Assembly: GCA_015660615.1 (NCBI GenBank)
Contig: DQKQ01000119.1
Span: 1 to 6,656 of the forward strand
DNA length: 6,656 nt
From: Flavobacteriales bacterium
GTDB lineage: Bacteria > Bacteroidota > Bacteroidia > Flavobacteriales_D > Sanyastnellaceae
Direction of reading: 5' to 3'
Shown here: one piece after another, positions 1 to 5,759 of the stretch
How positions within the stretch are numbered: the first letter of the stretch is position 1
Layout of the letters: every line of letters begins with the position of its first letter
Notes under the pieces: model-generated
The model's input: only the letters and a program-made list of their open reading frames with translations
Told to the model about the DNA's origin: nothing
Databases searched by the model: none
Program-made: the position numbers and the translations under genes

Positions 1-6
1 AAGCTT
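1..6. other. HindIII site at the exact window edge (possible clone end)
   Basis: The first six bases are AAGCTT, and the site interrupts the choice-of-anchor B gene. Two further HindIII sites lie inside the window, at 1419-1424 and 3312-3317. If this is a library insert end, it would therefore come from a partial digest. Chance placement is possible, and this says nothing about biology. Confidence 0.45.
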
Positions 7-1160
7 AATAAAAACAGACCTTCTTCAATGTGTGAAACGGCAACCACTCCAGAAGCGAAGTAAGGGTAATTTGACCATGTGCCATTAAACCCCGTAGCAT
101 CGCTGGAAGGGTAAACATCAAAGAACCCCACTTCAGTCATCATACCACTCGCGATATTATCTAGGTTCGCGATACGCAATCCGGCTCTGTAATTTGATTG
201 ATAGCAAAGATTGTCTTTGATGTATAAATTGTGGTCAATAGCGGGCGTACTAGAGACAAATGTTCCCAAAAGAAAGGGAGCGTTTAAATCTTGCACATCC
301 CAAATAAACGTAGTTGTATTTACCCCGGTGTAGTTCTCGTCTAATTCGTCACCACTTAGGAAATACTTGTGATCCTCAGTGAGCCAGCCCTGGTGAGTGT
401 ACTGAGAGCTGTATGTCGTTCTGCTTAATTCTTCAGTGTTTCCAGGGTCGGTAACATCAATAACAGTAATGGAGTTTTCATTACATGCAAAAGCAATCTC
501 ACTTCCTGCATAAGTTGCGTCCGGGCCTATGTAGTTTACAACCTGTGCGTCGTGTGTGTAGCCATCACCTGCAAAGTCACCCATAATCACTGGGTTTAAA
601 GGATTTGAGATATCTACAATGTGAAGACCTCCGCTAGAAGTGTTTGTGCCGACACCGTAAGCTCTATCGCTAGCTTCGTTGATTACTAAGTTGTGAGCAT
701 TTCCCCAGCCACTATAGTGAGCATCCTCAGTGAATGTAGCAGGAGGATTAACGACATTTCTAAGTTTTGTAAGGTCGAAAATCTGCATCCCGTGGCCGCC
801 AGCCTCAGAAACGATATACGCATAGTTGCCATCCACCTTAATATCTCTCCATAAAGAATTCGAACCTGATGCAGGTAGATTCCCCAAATAAAGAGGGTTT
901 ACTGGATCAGAAATATCGATAAAAGCTGTTCCAGAGGTCCTTCCGAGTAAAACGTATTCAGTACCGTAATCAGGGTCGGTCCAGCCCCAGATATCATTCA
1001 TATTACCACCACCGAGAGCAGATCCAGCTGTAAATGATAAAAAATCTACGTTTGAGCAAGGGTAACCTGCTGCCATGCCGTTAACGCAAGGAGTTTGGGC
1101 TGTAAGAGAAGAAAATGCGAGAGTAAGAGTCGCAAAAAGGAAGGAAAATTGTTTCATCAT
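1..1160 (-). CDS. Choice-of-anchor B family LVIVD-repeat exported protein, C-terminus cut by window edge
   Basis: The frame is open from the ATG at 1160 to the window edge and gives 386 residues without a stop. A second ATG follows immediately, so the protein begins Met-Met. Residues 1-22 form a signal peptide ending ...SSLTAQ before TPC. The rest is a beta-propeller-like series of LVIVD-type blocks: AFIDISDPVNPLYLG near 79-93, a block near 112-136, LHIVDISNPLNPVIMG near 179-194, ITVIDVTDPG near 231-240, FIWDVQDLNAPFLLG near 285-299, and one near 317-335. Family hallmarks are AHNLVIN (155-161), YTHDAQVV (201-208), YTHQGWLTEDHKYFLSGDEL (254-273), AIDHNLYI (307-314) and the final HIEEGLFLLS. 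In this family that last motif closes the repeat domain, so essentially only the C-terminal anchor or sorting region is missing. These proteins are exported and vary in how they are attached to the surface; their biochemical role is unknown. No Shine-Dalgarno sequence is seen. The family call is strong and the function is open. Confidence 0.9.
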   Translation of the reverse strand, partial: MMKQFSFLFATLTLAFSSLTAQTPCVNGMAAGYPCSNVDFLSFTAGSALGGGNMNDIWGWTDPDYGTEYVLLGRTSGTAFIDISDPVNPLYLGNLPASGSNSLWRDIKVDGNYAYIVSEAGGHGMQIFDLTKLRNVVNPPATFTEDAHYSGWGNAHNLVINEASDRAYGVGTNTSSGGLHIVDISNPLNPVIMGDFAGDGYTHDAQVVNYIGPDATYAGSEIAFACNENSITVIDVTDPGNTEELSRTTYSSQYTHQGWLTEDHKYFLSGDELDENYTGVNTTTFIWDVQDLNAPFLLGTFVSSTPAIDHNLYIKDNLCYQSNYRAGLRIANLDNIASGMMTEVGFFDVYPSSDATGFNGTWSNYPYFASGVVAVSHIEEGLFLLS

Positions 1161-1236
1161 AGTCGTTTTGATGACAGATTTAGTCAGATGAAAGACGCTC
1201 TAAAATGAAATTCGTTGCATCTAGTAACCTATAACT

Positions 1237-2670
1237 TTAGCAAGTGTCACCGAAAGCCGCAAGGACTTCAAGAATATCTCCAACACCGACAATACCATCT
1301 TGGTTGATATCGTATAGGCAGCCTGTTGAGCAACCGAATTCACTGAGAATGGCTAGAAGGTCGCTTACGGTGACGTTTCCGTCTCCGTCTACATCTTCCG
1401 GACAGCCAATAACAACTGAAGCTTCGATATAGATTATTTGGAGTGCAGATGAAGAATTGCCACAGTCGTCGAAGGATGAGAAAGTTCGGTGAACTTCATA
1501 AGCTGCAGGGCATGGACCACCAACGAGAACTACGTCAATTGTAATATTTACCTGTGAACAGTTGTCAGATGCAGTAGCACTACCTAAATCAGTTAATTCG
1601 CTATCGCATGTTGTTGTGATATCCGCAGGAACATAGGTAAATATTGGAGGAGTGCTATCAGTAAAAGAAATTGTCTGAGTGAATGTGCTTACGTTTCCAC
1701 ATCCATCTATTGCTGAGTATGTGCGTGTTATGTTTCCCCCTGTGCATCCCAAACCAGTATTAAGATCATTATAACTTAAGGTTATAGGTGTACACGGGTC
1801 GGATGGACTTGCAGTTATTTCATTAAAAGCGTTGAGATCATCACAAGGGACGCTAACGAAACTAGGTGTGCCTGAAAAATCAGGGCCCTGATTGTCTGAT
1901 GTTCCTGCCTCCCAAAGCCATGCGTTATATACTAGATCTGGGTAGTCGATATATGGATTTCTATTTCCTTGTTGTAAAGCAATCTTGTCATTTCGAGATA
2001 TTTCAGTTGCATCAGCGGGATCATCAAGATGCCATTGATATAAAATGTCAGTAGGCCCCATTTCTGTTATAGATCCTGCCGCATCAGGATACATCGTGTA
2101 GAAGTAGAAAGCAGCCCGTGCAACGTCACCTTTGCGATCTTCCCTAGGCTCCCAATCAGCTCCAGAGCTTTCAGACCAAACCTCAGGATTACTCGGGGTA
2201 TTTCCTTGCGAGGTATATGTATTGTTGATGGTACCATACCACTGAGCTTGACTATCTATTATATCATTATATGGCTTATTACTTCGTGAACTGTTAGCAG
2301 AACCGTGACATGGTTTAAGTATATGAATGTCAGATTTCATAGGTTCTGAGGAACCGAAAAAACTCTGTGGTACCAGATGTTCTGCGTTAATTGGATTGGG
2401 GTACGTTACATATCCTCCAGATTGTGTAAATCCGGTGTAAACGCACTCTATTTGTCCTCCGGCAATATCAACATACCCATACATTTGTCGCCTCGCCTCA
2501 TTATACCCTAGGCTACTGTGATAACCATTATACCAATTGCTTTGCAACCAGCTTTGGAGCTCAGAAAGGTGTATGTCTGTAGGTGGTGCAGCTTGACTCC
2601 AAGTAAAACTACATGGAGCAAATAACAGAGCAAGTAACAGAGCAAAGGTGGGTATGAGTCGTTTAATCAT
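1237..2670 (-). CDS. Secreted endonuclease I family nuclease with HYR-like repeats and EF-hand tail
   Basis: This is a predicted extracellular DNA/RNA endonuclease of the Endonuclease_1 family (E. coli EndA, Vibrio Dns type), likely used to degrade environmental nucleic acid. The ATG at 2670 is preferred because it gives a compact signal peptide, MIKRLIPTFALLLALLF... ending near residue 26. An ATG at 2682 and a TTG at 2688 in the same frame would only lengthen its N-region. Numbering from 2670, the nuclease domain spans about 34-254. It carries NAEHLVPQSFFG with the likely catalytic His98, SDIHILKPCHGSANSSRSN (113-131), EPREDRKGDVARAAFYF (174-190) and QGNRNPYIDYPDL (234-246). Residues 274-418 hold two HYR-like immunoglobulin-type repeats, with IDGCGN, DSTPP and DDCGN motifs. 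Residues 423-477 are a pair of dockerin-like EF-hand units that end the protein. No usual type IX tail is present. The gene lies 87 bases downstream of the arylsulfotransferase-like gene. The nuclease assignment is strong. Confidence 0.92.
   Translation of the reverse strand: MIKRLIPTFALLLALLFAPCSFTWSQAAPPTDIHLSELQSWLQSNWYNGYHSSLGYNEARRQMYGYVDIAGGQIECVYTGFTQSGGYVTYPNPINAEHLVPQSFFGSSEPMKSDIHILKPCHGSANSSRSNKPYNDIIDSQAQWYGTINNTYTSQGNTPSNPEVWSESSGADWEPREDRKGDVARAAFYFYTMYPDAAGSITEMGPTDILYQWHLDDPADATEISRNDKIALQQGNRNPYIDYPDLVYNAWLWEAGTSDNQGPDFSGTPSFVSVPCDDLNAFNEITASPSDPCTPITLSYNDLNTGLGCTGGNITRTYSAIDGCGNVSTFTQTISFTDSTPPIFTYVPADITTTCDSELTDLGSATASDNCSQVNITIDVVLVGGPCPAAYEVHRTFSSFDDCGNSSSALQIIYIEASVVIGCPEDVDGDGNVTVSDLLAILSEFGCSTGCLYDINQDGIVGVGDILEVLAAFGDTC
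1240..1404 (-). other. Paired dockerin-like EF-hand tail of the nuclease
   Basis: The last 55 residues of the nuclease hold two EF-hand-like loops, DVDGDGNVTVSD and DINQDGIVGVGD. Each has acidic or amide residues at loop positions 1, 3, 5 and 12, which is the calcium-ligand pattern of type I dockerins. Each loop is followed by a short amphipathic helix ending in Phe-Gly (LLAILSEFG and ILEVLAAFG). Cysteines bracket both units, and the very last residue is Cys. The second unit is 27 residues from Cys to Cys, matching the single unit that ends the arylsulfotransferase-like protein. Calcium binding is inferred from the motif; use as a sorting or docking tag is a hypothesis. Confidence 0.75.
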
Positions 2671-2757
2671 AAAAGTATACATAAACAATTAATATAATAA
2701 ATAGAAGGGTAATATCATAACGAAATAGTAAGGAAATGGGTTGCTTGCAGAAATTTC

Positions 2758-4698
2758 TTAAAAACAAATTGTTCCCCACTCCATTAAGAAAAGCAATAGA
2801 TCATCAGCGCCTATAGTGCCGTCAAGGTTTAAATCTCCTGGACAGTTATCATCGGAAACTTCTGCAAACGAGCAAGTTCCATCATCAATATTTGCAGTTG
2901 AATCGAAATTTAAGGCTTCGTTATAGGTACACCCCATTGCGGCGGCAGTTTGGCACATCAAAACATCTGAAGTAGCATAAGGGTTGAATTCATAAAATTC
3001 GGGATTTACACAACCAGGGCAACTGTCCAGGCTGTTAAAACACACAACGTCTAAGGACATGGGGCTACTTATGAAAATGGATCTTTCGTTTAACTCTTGT
3101 ATTGAATTATCATCCATATATCTATAAAGGAATTCACCTTCAGCCGCTTGAATTTCAAACTTATAAACTCCGAAACTTACCGGGTCACCAGGTATTGTAC
3201 CTAATTCTGTTACAAGGGAAGCTGCTCCGCCATTTAGGAACATATCGACTCTAAACACGATGAGTAATAAACATGATCCATCGTCAACGGTGGCTGATGG
3301 ATTGAAGTTGGAAGCTTCAGAATTGGTGCATCCAGGGATAAAAATAAAATCAGATCCATCACAGTTTTGGTCAATTCCGTCGTTAGGTATTTCCGGGGCA
3401 CCTAGGTAAATAGAAGCGTCAGTATCGTCGCAATCCCCTTCAGAATCAAGCATACCATCACCATCTTCATCTACCCCGAAATAACACGAACCATCATCGA
3501 CCAATACACCGCTGTCGTAATTCAGTGCGTTTAAGTCACTACATCCTTGAATTTCCGATAAAGGGATTTTCCGAGCTCTATATACAGTGAAGTATGCTCC
3601 AAGTTGAATTTCCCAAACAATTTCTCCCTGATCATTTATCTCAGTAACTAATGTGCCTACATCTTGCCCAGCATGTGCATTTCCCCATGCTATTAGTGTA
3701 TTTCCATTTTCTAGACGCTCAACACTGCCTTGTGCAGGTGCATATATTTCGTCAGGGTGTGAGTAAGACCACCCCCTTGTAGCCGTCATTGCTACAGTAT
3801 CGACCTCATATTCTACTACTCTTGAATAACCTGGTTGATTTCCAGTAGTGGTATTATTATCGAATAGAAGTATGCGGTTACCCCCTATATCATTGACGTC
3901 GTGCTGATTTAAAAAACTTCCCCATTCGGGATCATCTATTTGGAAATCATTTTCATATCCACCTAATTTCCAATCGATTGACCAATCTGTGGGGCTTAAC
4001 CGAGCTATAGTGCTAATGTTTCGGAAGCTCATTAATAAGCCTCCCTGAGAGTCAATATCGAATGCGTTCCAATGTAGGTAATCTACCACTTGGAAACTGA
4101 GATTATTAGCCGAGTTAACTGGGATATGATCTAACCCATGCCATTCACGTAAAATATTCTCTTCCACATCCATATGTATTAAAAAAGGTTGTATTACTTC
4201 CGCATCTTCATATCCTCCAAAGCTGCTTAAATCCATGATTACGTGTTCACTTACAACAAACATATACGACCCATCTTCAAACCGATGCACGTCGTGATAG
4301 TCAGTTTCGGGGATGATACTAAGCCCTAGTGTATCAGTGGGCGTTAGGTTTTGGTCTATGGTTACCCATTTGCGAATCGAATAATCGTAAAAAACAAATT
4401 CATCATCTCCCCATGGTTCGAAAATAAATCCTCGGGCAGGTGTGTGGGCACTAAAAACTAGCTCACCCTCTTCACCTACAGCGCAGAGATATATTTGATT
4501 TGAATTTTGAATTGGCGCCATCACAACTACCCCTGGAGCTGCATCATCAGTCGTTGTGAGTATGGTGTAAGGTGGGGTTTGGGCTATAAGAGGCGCAATG
4601 GGGAAAGTGATGGTAAAAAGGCAAGACGCAACGACAAACCAAATGTGATTTAGGCTGCGATTATCTAGGAACCTGGAGGGTATTATTGACACAAACAT
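2758..4698 (-). CDS. Secreted arylsulfotransferase-like beta-propeller with modular metal-binding C-terminus
   Basis: This 646-residue exported protein starts at the ATG at 4698; an in-frame TAA six bases upstream rules out a longer start. A long N-region precedes a hydrophobic core and a signal cleavage near residue 40 (PLIAQ/TPP). Residues about 45-375 resemble the Arylsulfotran/ASST beta-propeller family: HDVHRFEDGSYMF (135-147), LHWNAFDIDSQGGLLMSFRN (208-227), NQHDVNDIGGNRILLFDNNT (264-283), YSRVVEYEVD (291-300) and VERLENGNTLIAWG (326-339). Characterised ASSTs move sulfate between phenols through a sulfated histidine; His209 and His266 are conserved-looking candidates, but activity is unproven. 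Then come four 21-residue cysteine modules (385-405, 456-476, 562-582, 589-609), a MopE-type repeat (about 409-448), a possible carbohydrate-binding-like beta domain (about 479-560) and one dockerin-like EF-hand unit (619-645). The protein is probably outside the cell or on its surface. Confidence 0.82.
   Translation of the reverse strand: MFVSIIPSRFLDNRSLNHIWFVVASCLFTITFPIAPLIAQTPPYTILTTTDDAAPGVVVMAPIQNSNQIYLCAVGEEGELVFSAHTPARGFIFEPWGDDEFVFYDYSIRKWVTIDQNLTPTDTLGLSIIPETDYHDVHRFEDGSYMFVVSEHVIMDLSSFGGYEDAEVIQPFLIHMDVEENILREWHGLDHIPVNSANNLSFQVVDYLHWNAFDIDSQGGLLMSFRNISTIARLSPTDWSIDWKLGGYENDFQIDDPEWGSFLNQHDVNDIGGNRILLFDNNTTTGNQPGYSRVVEYEVDTVAMTATRGWSYSHPDEIYAPAQGSVERLENGNTLIAWGNAHAGQDVGTLVTEINDQGEIVWEIQLGAYFTVYRARKIPLSEIQGCSDLNALNYDSGVLVDDGSCYFGVDEDGDGMLDSEGDCDDTDASIYLGAPEIPNDGIDQNCDGSDFIFIPGCTNSEASNFNPSATVDDGSCLLLIVFRVDMFLNGGAASLVTELGTIPGDPVSFGVYKFEIQAAEGEFLYRYMDDNSIQELNERSIFISSPMSLDVVCFNSLDSCPGCVNPEFYEFNPYATSDVLMCQTAAAMGCTYNEALNFDSTANIDDGTCSFAEVSDDNCPGDLNLDGTIGADDLLLFLMEWGTICF
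2761..2844 (-). other. Single dockerin-like EF-hand tail of the arylsulfotransferase-like protein
   Basis: Residues 619-646 hold one EF-hand-like loop, DLNLDGTIGADD, followed by LLLFLMEWG and bracketed by Cys619 and Cys645, with Phe as the final residue. The Cys-to-Cys unit is 27 residues long. It aligns without gaps to the last 27 residues of the neighbouring nuclease, with 11 identical positions including both cysteines, the loop acidic residues and two leucines. The CP-x-D opening also matches the first of the nuclease's two units. This is seen directly; the role as a sorting or docking element is inferred. Confidence 0.7.
2872..3546 (-). repeat. Four 21-residue cysteine-bounded protein modules (GC...DDGSC type)
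   Basis: The modules lie at 3484-3546, 3271-3333, 2953-3015 and 2872-2934. Each encodes exactly 21 residues, starts Gly-Cys and ends in Cys. The consensus is GC-x(4)-A-x-N-[FY]-[ND]-x(2)-A-x-[VI]-D-D-G-[ST]-C, best seen in GCTNSEASNFNPSATVDDGS followed by Cys. The first, second and fourth keep the DDG motif. The third keeps length and cysteines but has replaced DDGSC with SDVLMC. Modules of this kind are common in exported Bacteroidetes proteins, and no function has been established for them. They are spread between other domains rather than in one tandem block. Confidence 0.8.
3355..3474 (-). other. MopE-type metal-binding repeat inside the arylsulfotransferase-like protein
   Basis: Residues 409-448 contain an acidic stretch, DEDGDGMLDSEGDCDD, followed by GAPEIPNDGIDQNCDG. 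The CDD...APEIPNDGIDQNCDG pattern is the hallmark of the short repeat named after the methanotroph copper protein MopE and is widespread in exported bacterial proteins. The opening DEDGDG segment also resembles a calcium-binding loop. It sits between the first and second 21-residue cysteine modules. Metal binding is inferred, and which metal cannot be told from the sequence. Confidence 0.7.
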
Positions 4699-4708
4699 AT
4701 ATTATGTA

Positions 4709-4738
4709 TAAAAGTACGGGTTTTTAGATAGAAACCAA
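4709..4738 (-). promoter_or_regulatory. Possible Bacteroidetes-type promoter upstream of the arylsulfotransferase-like gene
   Basis: On the minus strand a TTG (4738-4736) is followed after 19 bases by TACTTTTA (4716-4709), one mismatch from the Bacteroidetes -7 consensus TAnnTTTG. The spacing fits a -33/-7 pair. The box ends only 10 bases before the ATG, so the untranslated leader would be only a few bases. In an AT-rich gap this may be chance, but a promoter here would separate the secreted-protein genes from the acetylation pair. Confidence 0.22.
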
Positions 4739-4797
4739 TTTGAGAAAAGAGAGTAGCATCAATTGTTACTGGTGATATGAGAGCACCACAGCATGAC

Positions 4798-5757
4798 CTA
4801 TTCGTCCTCTAAATCACTAATCCACTCACCAATATTTTGAGTAACCTTTTTGGCGGATGTTTTTGTCAAATGGTTTCCATCGGTATAGCTATACTTATTA
4901 TCAAGAGTAGAGAAATCGAGGTAACCTTTAGATTTTAAAATTGCAGTTGAGATCTTTTCATTAAAATCAGGCATGTATTGCTGCTCGATAGATAGCATCT
5001 TCTTATGAACGGGCAATCGGACGACATACACATCCCCGTGGTTCGAAAGAAACTCTATAATCGTGTCTAGATATTCTATTCGGCTTTCAGAACCAGTTCG
5101 ATATATGGATTTATTTCGATATGTTTCAAACATCTCCGCTTCTTTCCGTTTTACAAAACCACTATCTAAAGAAGTATAAACATCAAGCCACCCGTCATTG
5201 TCTAGCACACTGAAAGAACCGGTCATGGATGAGTTGAGTTGACCACTATAGGATTTGAGAATGGGCTTTTCAATACGGTTTAACAGTATTCGTCCCCACC
5301 CGTGAGGGAATTGCTTAAACAGATATTTAAAGTTGGGTTTAGAAGTAAAGTCAGAAATACCAAACAAAACGCTAAGGCTATCAGTAGTTCTATTTTCATC
5401 AGAAATCTTCTTGCTAATGCTCCAAGGGTCTACAGTGACAATGAAACAGCCATATTCAGATTCAAGGTCGATTTTCTGCTTTATGGCATTGTAGTAAACT
5501 ACCCCGAAAGGAGAACTCTTAAGTGTAAACGAAAAATTGAAAAACGAGAAACTGCTATTTTCGATAGAAGAAGATAAAACCGAAGGGATTATGCCTTGTT
5601 TTGCCCTTGAGGTTCCAAGTATTAATGAGCTTTGTTTGGGACTAGAAAACTTTAAATAATAATCATCTGTAGTGCCATCGGCAAGAAGTGCAAGCCCAAT
5701 ATGGAGGAGCGAAACGATGCTTAAAAAAAGGATTATATGTTTAATAAAGAGTTTCAA
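4798..5757 (-). CDS. Membrane-anchored SGNH-like protein, probable partner of the MBOAT O-acyltransferase
   Basis: This 319-residue protein has an N-terminal hydrophobic segment (about 4-25) that should anchor it in the inner membrane and place the rest outside the cytoplasm. Two blocks suggest an SGNH/GDSL-like fold: LILGTSRAKQGIIP (45-58), with Ser50 as candidate nucleophile, and TDGNHLTKTSAKKV (292-305), with Asp293 and His296 as the candidate catalytic pair. VYVVRLPVHKKM (243-254) resembles the strand before the last block in this group. It starts two bases after the MBOAT stop codon. The pairing matches AlgI with AlgJ/AlgX and DltB with DltD, where the partner receives or transfers the acyl group outside the membrane. 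The start codon is TTG at 5757: the frame has a TGA at 5784-5782 and no ATG between that stop and the anchor segment, so translational coupling to the upstream gene is likely. The domain call rests on motifs and context, since overall similarity in this group is low. The substrate is unknown. Confidence 0.72.
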   Translation of the reverse strand: MKLFIKHIILFLSIVSLLHIGLALLADGTTDDYYLKFSSPKQSSLILGTSRAKQGIIPSVLSSSIENSSFSFFNFSFTLKSSPFGVVYYNAIKQKIDLESEYGCFIVTVDPWSISKKISDENRTTDSLSVLFGISDFTSKPNFKYLFKQFPHGWGRILLNRIEKPILKSYSGQLNSSMTGSFSVLDNDGWLDVYTSLDSGFVKRKEAEMFETYRNKSIYRTGSESRIEYLDTIIEFLSNHGDVYVVRLPVHKKMLSIEQQYMPDFNEKISTAILKSKGYLDFSTLDNKYSYTDGNHLTKTSAKKVTQNIGEWISDLEDE

Positions 5758-5759
5758 AC

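Noticed and set aside
1172..1186. Inverted repeat TGAC/GTCA upstream of the choice-of-anchor B gene, considered as an operator
   Set aside because: Four-base arms are expected by chance in a window of this size, and no second copy or adjoining promoter was found.
1244..1432. Plus-strand open frame of 62 codons
   Set aside because: It lies wholly opposite the nuclease's EF-hand tail, has no family features and is a shadow of the minus-strand gene.
1866..2054. Plus-strand open frame of 62 codons
   Set aside because: It is antisense to the nuclease coding region, which has clear motifs; there is no supporting start signal or domain.
2671..2678. TACTTTTA-like box on the minus strand next to the nuclease start, considered as a -7 promoter element
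   Set aside because: It abuts the preferred ATG, so transcription would start inside the gene, and no TTG is suitably placed upstream.
4770..4788. Inverted repeat TGGTG/CACCA just downstream of the SGNH-like gene, considered as a terminator
   Set aside because: The stem is only 5 base pairs with a 9-base loop and no T tract follows on the minus strand.
5302..5577. Plus-strand open frame of 91 codons
   Set aside because: It is antisense to the SGNH-like gene, and its basic, low-complexity translation looks like a shadow product.
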